Shown here: positions 1 through 7,881 of the stretch, in pieces
Layout: each line of letters begins with the position of its first letter
How positions within the stretch are numbered: position 1 is the stretch's first letter
Assembly: GCA_030626085.1 (NCBI GenBank)
Contig: DAOUPQ010000040.1
Span: forward strand, 1 to 12,326
Origin: Flavobacteriia bacterium
GTDB lineage: Bacteria; Bacteroidota; Bacteroidia; Flavobacteriales; Flavobacteriaceae
Direction of reading: 5' to 3'
DNA: 12,326 nucleotides
Notes under the pieces: model-generated
The model's database searches: none
What the model was told of the DNA's origin: nothing
The model's input: only the letters and a program-made list of their open reading frames with translations
Translations under genes and position numbers: made by a program

Positions 1-1
1 A

Positions 2-211
2 GAAGTAGTAGCTGAGTTGGTTACAAAAAATAATATTGGATATATTACTAAAACACACGATACTAAAGAATTAGCTGAAATTGTAAATAAAATTTTATTT
101 GACAAAGAATTAAATAGAATCTGGGGGGAAAACCTCATAAAAGCTGCCAAAATTTATACCTGGGAAAGTGAATCTGAAAAATTAAAAGTTATTTTTAACT
201 ATCTAAAATAA
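2..211 (+). CDS. Glycosyltransferase (GT4-like), C-terminal fragment, cut by window edge
   Basis: The open frame runs in from the left edge; codons before the TTG at position 17 (reading EVVAE) are in frame, so the TTG is probably not the true start and only about 69 C-terminal residues are visible. The text resembles the tail of group 1 (GT4, GT-B fold) glycosyltransferases: a stretch like NNIGYITKTHDTKELAEIV matches the usual 'give this sugar donor site user a share of N units, then loop over i' region after the donor-binding domain, followed by a helix and a terminal W-E motif (YTWESESEKL) typical of these enzymes ('fsWe...'). It would transfer a sugar from an activated donor during surface polysaccharide synthesis at the cytoplasmic membrane. 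Donor and acceptor cannot be told because the catalytic domain is outside the window. The stop lies 3 bases from the convergent GT2 gene's stop. A different family is possible, but the WE-containing tail makes GT4 the best reading. Confidence 0.65.
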   Translation, partial: EVVAELVTKNNIGYITKTHDTKELAEIVNKILFDKELNRIWGENLIKAAKIYTWESESEKLKVIFNYLK

Positions 212-214
212 TAA

Positions 215-1108
215 TCATTTTTTATAAATTTTACTTAAATATCCCAATCTATATAAATCGTAAATAAAAAGCGAAGGTTTTCTTGAATTTAAATTTTCTT
301 TCATTTTATTAGCATATTTCTTAAAAAATAATGCCATTAAATAATCCATTTTTATTTTTGTGAGATTGTTAAAACTTTTTAAAAGCCTATTATCATTAAT
401 ATTGATTTTATTTTTTTTTTGTAAATACATTAAATTTTCTACAGCTTTTCTTGATTTTTCTATAAACAAATCGTTTAAATCTAATCCTAAGTGGTAAACA
501 GGATTATCAATTTGAGTTATAGATATATTTTTCTTTCTCAATTCAATACCCAACAGCGTATCTTCATGTCCGTATTTAGTTAATAATTCATCAAATTTTA
601 TTTTATTAAACGTTCTTTTATCAATTAAAAAATTTGCTGAAGAAAAATGAATTTCATCTGTTTTTATTCTTTGATCTAAAGAGATTTCCTCTCTCTTTTT
701 TCCGTAAACCCAACGCAATAATTTATCCGAAGTAGGTTTTTTATCGTAATATTTCAATCCGCCATAAATAACTTTTATAACATTGTCATTTACAGATTTT
801 AAATATCTTTCTATAAAATTATTATTAACAGGTAAAACATCTGCATCTAAAAAAAGTAACCATTTATATTTTGATTTCTCTGCAAGTAAATTTCTTATTT
901 TACTTCTTCCAACATCCTTACTTAAGAGCTCATAAATACAAAAATTATATTTATTTATCTCGGCATTAATAGTACTAATTTCTGAGTTAGAATTATTATC
1001 AAGACAAATAATTTCATAAGAAATATTTTGATTCTTTAGTTGATCATGGAGTGACTTTACTAAGGAAACAATAGAAAAATTATATGTAGGAATTAAAATT
1101 GAAAGCAT
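215..1108 (-). CDS. Family 2 glycosyltransferase (GT-A fold)
   Basis: A 297-residue protein that begins directly with the GT2 opening strand (MLSILIPTYN), has the nucleotide-binding Asp in CLDNNS (about residue 37), the metal-binding DxD as FLDADV (Asp88 and Asp90), and an ED pair in YGHEDT (residues 182-183) at the place of the catalytic base in this family. Residues 210-297 are Lys/Asn-rich and probably helical, with no clear transmembrane segments, so it is likely a soluble or membrane-associated cytoplasmic transferase acting on a lipid-linked or surface glycan. The sugar donor cannot be predicted. It starts 6 bases after the ftsE stop on the same strand, which argues for cotranscription with ftsE. 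A run of ten A on the coding strand (plus-strand T at 411-420) lies at about codons 230-233; a length change there would shift the frame of the last ~65 residues. The family is clear, the specific role is not. Confidence 0.88.
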   Translation of the reverse strand: MLSILIPTYNFSIVSLVKSLHDQLKNQNISYEIICLDNNSNSEISTINAEINKYNFCIYELLSKDVGRSKIRNLLAEKSKYKWLLFLDADVLPVNNNFIERYLKSVNDNVIKVIYGGLKYYDKKPTSDKLLRWVYGKKREEISLDQRIKTDEIHFSSANFLIDKRTFNKIKFDELLTKYGHEDTLLGIELRKKNISITQIDNPVYHLGLDLNDLFIEKSRKAVENLMYLQKKNKININDNRLLKSFNNLTKIKMDYLMALFFKKYANKMKENLNSRKPSLFIYDLYRLGYLSKIYKK

Positions 1109-1114
1109 AAAAAA

Positions 1115-1774
1115 CTAAATAACTTCAAAAACTTTACCCCCTTCACATTTTACAGTTTTATGTGGAAATTTTAAAATTAAAGGATAATCGTGGGTAGCCA
1201 TTAAAATTGTAATTCCGGTTTTATTGATGTCTTCTAAAACATTCATTATTTCAATTGATGTTTTAGGATCTAAATTACCGGTTGGTTCATCGGCTAAGAT
1301 CATTTCAGGATTGTTTAACAAAGCTCTTGCAATAGCAATACGTTGTTGTTCTCCGCCGGAAAGTTTATAAGGCATTTGAAAACCTTTGCTTTTCATATCA
1401 ACCTTTTCTAAAACATCATTGATCTTTGCTTCAATTTCTGCTTTTACTTTCCATCCGGTAGCTTTTAAAACAAATAGTAGATTATCAAAAACATTACGAT
1501 CATTTAGCAATTTAAAATCTTGAAACACTATCCCTATCTTTCTTCTTAGAAAAGGAATTTCATTTTCTTTTAGTTTTATAAGATCAAAGCCCACAATGCT
1601 TCCTAACCCTTTTTGTAAAGGTAGATCTCCGTATAAAGTCTTCATTAAACTACTTTTACCACTTCCGGTTTTACCTATCAAATAATTAAAATCGCCTTTT
1701 TTAATCTCGAGGTTAACATCTGATAATATTAGAATTTCTCTTTGAAATATAGAAGCGTCTTTTAATTGCAACAT
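1115..1774 (-). CDS. ftsE: Cell division ABC transporter ATP-binding protein FtsE
   Basis: A 219-residue stand-alone ABC ATPase, the usual length for FtsE. Visible elements in order: Walker A GKTGSGKS (34-41), Q-loop Gln85 in GIVFQDFKLL, ABC signature LSGGEQQR (138-145), Walker B MILADEP (158-164) followed by TGNLDP, and the switch His195 in MATHDYP. The Q-loop text VFQDFKLL and the TGNLD segment are characteristic of the FtsE/LolD branch. In known systems FtsE partners the membrane protein FtsX and uses ATP hydrolysis to control periplasmic peptidoglycan hydrolases at the septum. No ftsX is present in the window; whether it is encoded elsewhere cannot be seen. ftsE heads a minus-strand pair with the GT2 gene, and a -7-type box lies 25-32 bases upstream of its ATG. 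A LolD-like or other MacB-type ATPase is the main alternative, but there is no matching permease next to it. Confidence 0.88.
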   Translation of the reverse strand: MLQLKDASIFQREILILSDVNLEIKKGDFNYLIGKTGSGKSSLMKTLYGDLPLQKGLGSIVGFDLIKLKENEIPFLRRKIGIVFQDFKLLNDRNVFDNLLFVLKATGWKVKAEIEAKINDVLEKVDMKSKGFQMPYKLSGGEQQRIAIARALLNNPEMILADEPTGNLDPKTSIEIMNVLEDINKTGITILMATHDYPLILKFPHKTVKCEGGKVFEVI

Positions 1775-1798
1775 TTTATAAATTATTTATTATTGATA

Positions 1799-1806
1799 CA
1801 AACTTA
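1799..1806 (-). promoter_or_regulatory. Putative -7 box of the ftsE promoter
   Basis: On the minus strand this reads TAAGTTTG, an exact match to the Bacteroidetes primary-sigma -7 consensus TAnnTTTG. It would give a start of transcription roughly 15-20 bases before the ftsE ATG at 1774. No convincing -33 TTG lies at the usual distance, so this rests on the -7 box and its position alone. Confidence 0.5.
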
Positions 1807-1843
1807 CTGTTAAAAATCCATATATTAAAGTTTGAAATAATTG

Positions 1844-1903
1844 AAATTAATAATCAATTATACTTTAGAAACATTAACAATAGATTATAATAATTATTAA
1901 TTT
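1844..1903. repeat. AT-only inverted repeat in the divergent ftsE/TPR intergenic region
   Basis: Arms AAATTAATAAT (1844-1854) and ATTATTAATTT (1893-1903) are exact 11-base reverse complements separated by 38 bases. They sit in the 279-base noncoding stretch between the divergent ftsE and TPR genes, upstream of both candidate promoters. Because the arms contain only A and T in an AT-rich background, chance is a serious explanation; a regulator site or cruciform is possible but not shown. Confidence 0.2.
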
Positions 1904-2018
1904 ATTTTATATATAATTGAAGAATGTTTGAAAAACTATTTTACTTTTCAACAATCCTTACAACTAATCAACATTTTTGCAATTTAATTGTATTTATTCG
2001 TTTAATAAAAAAAAGGAT

Positions 2019-2057
2019 ATGATTACTTTTGATCCATATTTAAAAACCGGTAGATGA
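2019..2057 (+). other. 12-codon ORF overlapping the start codon of the TPR gene
   Basis: An ATG at 2019, preceded by the purine-rich AAAAGGA, opens a 12-codon frame (MITFDPYLKTGR) whose TGA stop overlaps the ATG of the TPR gene as ATGA. This arrangement is the classic one for translational coupling or a leader peptide. However, it overlaps the best -7 box (2024-2031); if that promoter is real the short frame is not transcribed from it. Whether it is translated is unknown. Confidence 0.2.
2024..2031 (+). promoter_or_regulatory. Putative -7 box of the TPR/barrel operon promoter
   Basis: TACTTTTG matches TAnnTTTG exactly and ends 22 bases before the TPR start codon, implying a very short leader. 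No good -33 element is seen. A weaker 7-of-8 match (CATTTTTG, 1972-1979) lies upstream and would give a longer leader containing the 12-codon ORF. Confidence 0.45.
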
Positions 2058-5000
2058 GAATAGGAAAAATCTATATAATAATTACAATTTTATTGGTTCC
2101 ATTTTATTTACAAGCACAAAAATCAGAAATTTATACTGATAAACTTGCTCCATATGATCAGGCAGTAAATCTTTATCATAATAAAGATTATTATGCTGCT
2201 CAAATAAGATTTGATGAAATTAAAGATCAATTTGGAGACGACTCAGAATTAAAGGCTAGAAGCTATTACTACAGAGCATTTTGTGCTATCCGATTAGGCG
2301 AAAAAGAAGGTGAAGATCTAATGCGCGATTTTGTTGATAAATTTCCTACAAGTACCAAACGCAACAACGCATTTTTAGAAGTAGGCGAATACTATTTTAA
2401 AAATGCCAATTATCCATACGCTTTAAAATGGTATTCAAAAGTAAATGTAAGTAGTTTAAGTTTGCATCAACAAGAAGATTTTCAGTTTAAATTTGCTTAT
2501 GGTTTGTTTGCCGCAGGAAGTTTTGCGAAATCTAAAAAATATTTTTCTCAGCTTTTAAATTCTGAAAAATATGGTGCTGAAGCTAAATATTATTATGGTT
2601 ATATGGCTTATAAAGATGATGATTATGAAAATGCGGATAAATATTTAAGTGATGTTGCCAATAATAAATATCTGGGTAAGGATATTCCATATTTTATGGC
2701 AAATATTAAATTTAAAACCGGTAAATTTCAAGAAGCTATTGATGCCGCATTACCTCTTTTAGAAAAATCAAACAAAGTTCAAAGATCAGAACTTTCAAAA
2801 ATTATAGGCGAAAGCTATTTTAATATTGAAGAATATGAAAATGCCATTCCTTATTTAAAGGATTACGAGGGTAAAAAAGGCAAGTGGAACAATACAGATT
2901 TTTATCAATTAGGATATGCCTATTACATGCAAGATAATTACGAAAATGCTATGGAATGGTTTACAAAGATCATTGATGGAAACAATTCAGTAGCACAAAA
3001 TGCATATTATCATTTGGCTGAATGTTATTTAAATAGTAACAAAAAAACTGAAGCTTTAAATGCTTTTAAAAATGCATCTCAAATGGATTTTGATCAAACC
3101 ATCAAACAGGATGCTTGGTTAAATTATGCTAAACTCAGTTATGAGATTGGAAATCCATATAAAAGTACAGCCGAAATAATTCAAGAGTACTTACAAAAAT
3201 ACCCCACCGATATCAATAAAGAAGAGCTCAACAATTTATTGATCAGTTCATTTATATCTGCAAAAGATTATGAAGGTGCTATTCGTTATTTAGATAATAA
3301 AAAAGATAGTGAAAACTATCAAAAAGTAGCTTTTTTAAGAGGTGTACAACTATTTGAAGATCAAAATTATCAGGAAGCTAAAGAATACTTCAGTTTAGCT
3401 AAAAATATTATCAATAATTACAATGCTAAAGCAACCTTTTGGAAGGCAGAATCTGATTATCGTTTAAACAATTTTGATGAAGCTCTACGTGATTTTCAAT
3501 CATTTTCAGAATTAACTGATGCTAAAAACCAAATCGAATTTGAAGATCTCGACTATCATATTGGCTTCACTTACTTTAAATTAAAGGATTATAATAAAGC
3601 CGGTGGTCATTTTAAACAATATATTGATACTAATCCAGTCAATTCCGATCAATTGATAGATTCCTACATACGCTTAGGTGATAGTTTTTTTGCATTGAGT
3701 AATTATTATAAAGCATTAACTCCCTATGAAAAAGTTATTGAAGCTAATGATATCAATGTTGATCAGGCTCAATTCCAAAGGGCTTTATGTTACGGATTTA
3801 TGGGAGAAAATGATAAAAAGATCTTAGAATTAGATAAATTTTTAAAATATAATGTTAAATCTCCATTAAGGGATGATGCGTTCTATGAACTCGGAAATAC
3901 TTATATAAACAAAAACGAGACAGACAAAGCCTTAAGCGCCTATAATAACATTATCGATAATTACCCTCAAAGTTCTTATGTTCCTAAAGCATTATTAAAA
4001 CAAGGTCTTATTTATTTTAATATCGACAATAACCAAAAGGCTTTGTCAAAATACAAAACTGTAATAAAAAATTATCCAAATTCACCTGAAGCTATTGAAG
4101 CTGTATCAAATAGTCGGCAAATTTATGTTGATATTGGAAAAGTTGATGAATATGAGCGTATGGTAAAAAAACTTGATTATGTAAATGTATCCGATCAAGA
4201 AATTGAAAATACCTTGTTTGAATCAGCTGAAAAGCAATATTTAAACAATAATACTAAAAAATCAATTGATGGTTTTCAAAAATACTTAAATAGATCTCCT
4301 AACGGAATTCATTCATTAACCGCCAATTATTACTTGGCCGATTCCTTTGAACGCGATAAACAATCGCAAAAAGCTATTGTTCATTACCAATATATTATTG
4401 ATAAGAATCGTAATGATTATACAGAAAATTCTTTACTAAATCTTTCCCAGATTTATCTTAAAAAAGAAGATTGGGAAAAAGCTTTACCGCTACTATCAAA
4501 ACTTGAAAATGAAGCTGATAGTGAACAAAATATAATTTTTGCACAAAGTAATTTGATGAAAGGAAACTATGCTTTAAATAATTATGATAAAGCCGTTAAT
4601 TACGCTGATATAATTTTACAAAAAAGAAAAATTGAAGATCAAATAAAATCGGATGCTCAAATAATTATTGCGCGTTCTGCTTTTAAAACAAATGATATTA
4701 ATAAATCTCAAGACGCTTTTAAAATCGTTGAAAACTCCGCCAGTGGCAAATTGAAAGCTGAAGCAATTTATTATGATGCCCTTTTTAAACATCAAGACGG
4801 AAATTATAAAAATTCGAATCTAATAATTCAAAAATTAGCATCAGAATATACCAATTATCGCTATTGGGGTGCAAAAGGATTAATTATTATGGCAAATAAT
4901 TTTTATGAATTGCAAGATGCTTATCAAGCCACTTATATTTTAGAAAATGTTTTAAAGAACTTTAGTGATTTCCCTGAAGTTACTAATGAAGCTAAAATTG

Positions 5001-5062
5001 AGTTGCAAAAAATTAAAAAAGAAGAAGCAAAAACAAATGAATCTGTTATACAGGAAAACTAA
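2054..5062 (+). CDS. Large secreted TPR-repeat protein (YbgF/Tol-Pal-like TPR style)
   Basis: A 1002-residue protein with a Sec signal peptide (a short basic start, hydrophobic residues ~6-19, cleavage probably after LQAQ near residue 22; no lipobox Cys), so the mature protein is periplasmic. Almost the entire remainder is built of helical TPR-like units: repeated patterns such as YYYRAFCAIRLG, YYGYMAYKDDDYENADKYL, YQLGYAYYMQDNYENAMEWF, YELGNTYINKNETDKALSAY and KALLKQGLIYFNIDNNQKAL, roughly twenty or more units. Spacers with 'yP.S' (KFPTST, NYPQSS, NYPNSP) recall the YbgF/BamD-type outer-membrane TPR proteins. The C-terminus is charged (KKEEAKTNE). It is followed 10 bases later by the beta-barrel gene, so the two are almost certainly one operon; a scaffold role for outer-membrane assembly or for the barrel partner is an inference. 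No enzymatic domain is seen. The chosen ATG is the one that gives the signal peptide. Confidence 0.85.
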   Translation: MRIGKIYIIITILLVPFYLQAQKSEIYTDKLAPYDQAVNLYHNKDYYAAQIRFDEIKDQFGDDSELKARSYYYRAFCAIRLGEKEGEDLMRDFVDKFPTSTKRNNAFLEVGEYYFKNANYPYALKWYSKVNVSSLSLHQQEDFQFKFAYGLFAAGSFAKSKKYFSQLLNSEKYGAEAKYYYGYMAYKDDDYENADKYLSDVANNKYLGKDIPYFMANIKFKTGKFQEAIDAALPLLEKSNKVQRSELSKIIGESYFNIEEYENAIPYLKDYEGKKGKWNNTDFYQLGYAYYMQDNYENAMEWFTKIIDGNNSVAQNAYYHLAECYLNSNKKTEALNAFKNASQMDFDQTIKQDAWLNYAKLSYEIGNPYKSTAEIIQEYLQKYPTDINKEELNNLLISSFISAKDYEGAIRYLDNKKDSENYQKVAFLRGVQLFEDQNYQEAKEYFSLAKNIINNYNAKATFWKAESDYRLNNFDEALRDFQSFSELTDAKNQIEFEDLDYHIGFTYFKLKDYNKAGGHFKQYIDTNPVNSDQLIDSYIRLGDSFFALSNYYKALTPYEKVIEANDINVDQAQFQRALCYGFMGENDKKILELDKFLKYNVKSPLRDDAFYELGNTYINKNETDKALSAYNNIIDNYPQSSYVPKALLKQGLIYFNIDNNQKALSKYKTVIKNYPNSPEAIEAVSNSRQIYVDIGKVDEYERMVKKLDYVNVSDQEIENTLFESAEKQYLNNNTKKSIDGFQKYLNRSPNGIHSLTANYYLADSFERDKQSQKAIVHYQYIIDKNRNDYTENSLLNLSQIYLKKEDWEKALPLLSKLENEADSEQNIIFAQSNLMKGNYALNNYDKAVNYADIILQKRKIEDQIKSDAQIIIARSAFKTNDINKSQDAFKIVENSASGKLKAEAIYYDALFKHQDGNYKNSNLIIQKLASEYTNYRYWGAKGLIIMANNFYELQDAYQATYILENVLKNFSDFPEVTNEAKIELQKIKKEEAKTNESVIQEN

Positions 5063-5072
5063 TATATTTCGA

Positions 5073-6800
5073 ATGAAAAAGCTAATTACTTTACTTTTTT
5101 TATTATTCTTTACAGGATTTGTTTTTTCACAAAAAAAGAAAAAAGATACGCTTGATACAGAAGTAGTTCGTGTTGTAAAACCTTATTCTCCAACTGTATC
5201 AGATGCCTTTAAAATTAAAAAAAATCCTCAAATAGATTCAATTGAGATCAATACTAAAAAAGAGGTTAATTACCATATAAATTCTGTACCGGTTGCCTCA
5301 ACTTTTACACCTGCAAAAGGAAAAGCCAAAGCAATAAAACGTGAGCCAAAAGAACGTTTTCACAATAATTATGTAACTGTTGGTTTTGGAAATTATCTTA
5401 CACCTTTCGCCGAGATCTTTGCCCATTATAATCTTACAAAATATAGTGATATCGGTGGATTTATAACTTATTTATCATCTTATGGAAATATTAAAGAAGT
5501 TACACTAAATAGTGCATTTTCTGATATAAAAGCAGATTTTTACTACAAACAATCTGAAAAATATTTAGAATGGCAAATCAATGCCGGAATAAAAAATCAA
5601 GTTGTTAACTGGTACGGTTTACCCAATGAAATAAATTTTAAAGAAAATATCATCAATTCAATTGAAGAAGAACAATCATACGGCACACTGTATTTAGGTG
5701 GCGAAATAGAATTTTTTGATACATTGGTTCACGATGGTGAAATAAAATTTACTAGGTTTTTCGACAAACATAATAGCGATGAAAACCATGTAGAAATTTT
5801 GGGTAATGTTGAATTTCCGGTATGGAATGAATTGATGAACAGCTATATTTCTTTAGAATTTTTAAATGGTAATTTTAAACAAAACTATCTAAATACTGAC
5901 GGTATCAATCACAATTTCTTAAATATTGGTTTTAGTCCAAATTTTACGATGCTTCGCGATAATTTAACTTTAAATCTAGGTACTAAACTTTACTATAGTT
6001 TAACGAATAATGAAAATGATAAAAGCAAATTTTATGCTTATCCAAATGTTACAGCTTCTTATAAAATTAATGAGGAATATTTAATTGCTTATGCCGGAAT
6101 TATAGGTGATCTGCATCAAAACACTTATGAAAAATTTGTAAATGAAAATCCTTTTGTATCTCCTACATTAAATATAAGAAGAACAGATCAACAGTACTTG
6201 GGTTATATAGGTGCTAAAGGTAAATTTTCAACAAATTTGAGCTTTAATATCAAGGCTTCTTATGGCAATGAAATAGATAAACCTTTATATAAATTAAATC
6301 CTTCAAAAACAAACGGAAGCATTTTATTAAACAAAGGTTACGAAGCAGGAAATTCATTTGAGGTTGTTTATGATGAGGTTCAAACAATTGGCGCTTATGC
6401 TGAAATAATATATGATTTTGATGAACATTTTAAATTTGGAGGGAATTTTGAATTTAATTCATATAATTTAAAAACTCAAGAATATGCCTGGAATTTACCC
6501 ACGTTAAAAGCCACACTCTTAGCTAAATACACAAGAAAAAAATGGTTTGCAGGTGCTAATTTATACTTTGCCAGTGAAAGAAAAGATGAATTGATCATTA
6601 TACCGGGTTCCTCAACTAATCAGATTACCAACTCAACTTATTTTGATATTAACCTAAACAGTGGTTATTATTTTAATGACCGTTGGTCTACTTTTATAAA
6701 ACTCAATAATATTTTAAGTGATAATTACCAAAAATATACCAACTTTAAAGTACAAGGTTTTCAGGTAATGGGTGGATTAACTTATAGATTTAATTTTTAA
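5073..6800 (+). CDS. Outer-membrane beta-barrel, TonB-dependent-receptor-like, apparently plugless
   Basis: I choose the ATG at 5073 (575 residues) because it starts a clean signal peptide (MKKLITLLFLLFFTGFVFSQ); the frame is open upstream to 4965, but that part overlaps the TPR gene, is Lys-rich and has no signal. After the signal come KKKKD and an approximately 75-residue linker containing EVVRVVKPYSPTVSDAFK, then from about residue 98 (NNYVTVGFGNY) alternating hydrophobic/aromatic strands to the C-terminus, which ends GGLTYRFNF with a terminal Phe, the usual outer-membrane insertion signal. The final strands resemble the TonB-dependent receptor barrel ends (NLNSGYYFNDRWSTFIKLNNILSD). Only ~75 residues precede the barrel, too few for the ~120-150-residue plug, so it may not be an energised importer. 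Likely works with the TPR protein encoded just upstream in the outer membrane; substrate and function are unknown. Confidence 0.8.
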   Translation: MKKLITLLFLLFFTGFVFSQKKKKDTLDTEVVRVVKPYSPTVSDAFKIKKNPQIDSIEINTKKEVNYHINSVPVASTFTPAKGKAKAIKREPKERFHNNYVTVGFGNYLTPFAEIFAHYNLTKYSDIGGFITYLSSYGNIKEVTLNSAFSDIKADFYYKQSEKYLEWQINAGIKNQVVNWYGLPNEINFKENIINSIEEEQSYGTLYLGGEIEFFDTLVHDGEIKFTRFFDKHNSDENHVEILGNVEFPVWNELMNSYISLEFLNGNFKQNYLNTDGINHNFLNIGFSPNFTMLRDNLTLNLGTKLYYSLTNNENDKSKFYAYPNVTASYKINEEYLIAYAGIIGDLHQNTYEKFVNENPFVSPTLNIRRTDQQYLGYIGAKGKFSTNLSFNIKASYGNEIDKPLYKLNPSKTNGSILLNKGYEAGNSFEVVYDEVQTIGAYAEIIYDFDEHFKFGGNFEFNSYNLKTQEYAWNLPTLKATLLAKYTRKKWFAGANLYFASERKDELIIIPGSSTNQITNSTYFDINLNSGYYFNDRWSTFIKLNNILSDNYQKYTNFKVQGFQVMGGLTYRFNF

Positions 6801-6814
6801 TAACCTCAAATTAC

Positions 6815-7864
6815 TTACCCATACATTTTTTTATAATAATCCTGATAAGCACCTGAAGTAACGCTGTTTAACCAATCTTCATTTTCTAAATACCAATCTA
6901 ATGTTTTGGCAAGACCCTCTTCAAAAGTTACGCTGGGTTTCCAACCCAATTCTTTGTTTAATTTTGTTGCATCAATCGCATAACGACGATCATGTCCGGC
7001 ACGGTCTTTTACATAAGTGATCAATTTAGCAGAATTGCCTTTTTTACGACCTAATTTCTCATCCATTTGTTCACATAGTAAATGGATCAGTTTTAAGTTA
7101 GTCCATTCATTAAAACCACCAATATTATAGGTATCAGCATTTTTTCCTTTATGGAAAATTTCATCAATGGCAATTGCATGATCTTCTACATATAACCAAT
7201 CTCGTGTATAATTTCCATCGCCATAAACAGGCAGAGGTTTGTTATTTTTAATATTGTGAATAAAAAGAGGTATCAACTTTTCAGGGAACTGATTTGCGCC
7301 ATAATTATTTGAACAATTACTAATTATAAAAGGTAAACCATAAGTGTTGCCATAAGCTCTTACCAAATGATCAGAAGCTGCTTTTGATGAAGCGTAAGGT
7401 GATTGCGGATCGTAAGAAGTAGTCTCTTTAAACAACCCCGTTTTACCCAAGGAGCCATAAACCTCATCCGTAGAAACATGATAAAATAATTTTCCATTAA
7501 AATTATCTTTCCAAGCATCGCGAAAGGCATTTAACAAATTAGCTGTTCCTAAAACATTGGTTTCAATAAAATCATTTGGATTGGTAATTGAACGATCAAC
7601 ATGACTTTCAGCAGCTAAATGAATAACTGCATCAAATTTATATTTTTTAAATATTTCATTGATAAAATCAATGTCTTTTATATCCCCTTTAATAAAAGTA
7701 TAATTGGGTTGGCCTTCAATATCTTTAATATTTTCTAAGTTTCCGGCATAAGTCAGGGCATCAAGGTTATATATATGATAATCAGCATATTTATTAACAA
7801 ATATTCGCACTACATGCGAACCTATGAATCCGGCACCACCAGTAATTAATATTTTATTGACCAT
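6815..7864 (-). CDS. rfbB: dTDP-glucose 4,6-dehydratase
   Basis: A 349-residue extended short-chain dehydrogenase of the usual RmlB length. It converts dTDP-glucose to dTDP-4-keto-6-deoxyglucose in the cytoplasm, a precursor of dTDP-rhamnose and of many amino- and deoxy-sugars. The NAD-binding motif is TGGAGFIGSH (8-17); the catalytic triple Thr132-Asp133-Glu134 lies in STDEVYG and the Tyr157/Lys161 pair in YASSK, all in the RmlB arrangement. Family signature segments YNLDALTYAGN (32-42), AAESHVDRS (84-92) and NNYG (186-189) are also present. It is the last gene of the minus-strand sugar operon, 17 bases after galE, and its stop is 14 bases from the convergent barrel gene's stop. The usual partners rfbA, rfbC and rfbD are not in the window, so whether the product goes to rhamnose or another sugar cannot be decided here. 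Confidence 0.93.
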   Translation of the reverse strand: MVNKILITGGAGFIGSHVVRIFVNKYADYHIYNLDALTYAGNLENIKDIEGQPNYTFIKGDIKDIDFINEIFKKYKFDAVIHLAAESHVDRSITNPNDFIETNVLGTANLLNAFRDAWKDNFNGKLFYHVSTDEVYGSLGKTGLFKETTSYDPQSPYASSKAASDHLVRAYGNTYGLPFIISNCSNNYGANQFPEKLIPLFIHNIKNNKPLPVYGDGNYTRDWLYVEDHAIAIDEIFHKGKNADTYNIGGFNEWTNLKLIHLLCEQMDEKLGRKKGNSAKLITYVKDRAGHDRRYAIDATKLNKELGWKPSVTFEEGLAKTLDWYLENEDWLNSVTSGAYQDYYKKMYG

Positions 7865-7881
7865 ACTTTAAACTTTTTACT

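Noticed and set aside
123..128. G6 run in the GT4-like fragment as a phase-variation tract
   Set aside because: Six G is too short for strong slippage, and it fits ordinary Trp-Gly-Glu codons.
1844..1903. Inverted repeat read as a Rho-independent terminator or operator
   Set aside because: The arms are pure A/T with a 38-base loop and no following T run in the right place; chance is likely in such an AT-rich stretch, so it is listed only as a low-confidence repeat.
2054..5062. Periodic sequence in the TPR gene as a DNA-level tandem repeat
   Set aside because: The similarity is at the level of degenerate protein motifs; no two units are near-identical in DNA.
4965..5072. Upstream extension of the barrel reading frame with a Lys-rich N-terminus
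   Set aside because: It overlaps the end of the TPR gene in another frame, has no signal peptide and its Lys richness comes from A-rich codons read out of frame; the ATG at 5073 gives a textbook signal peptide.
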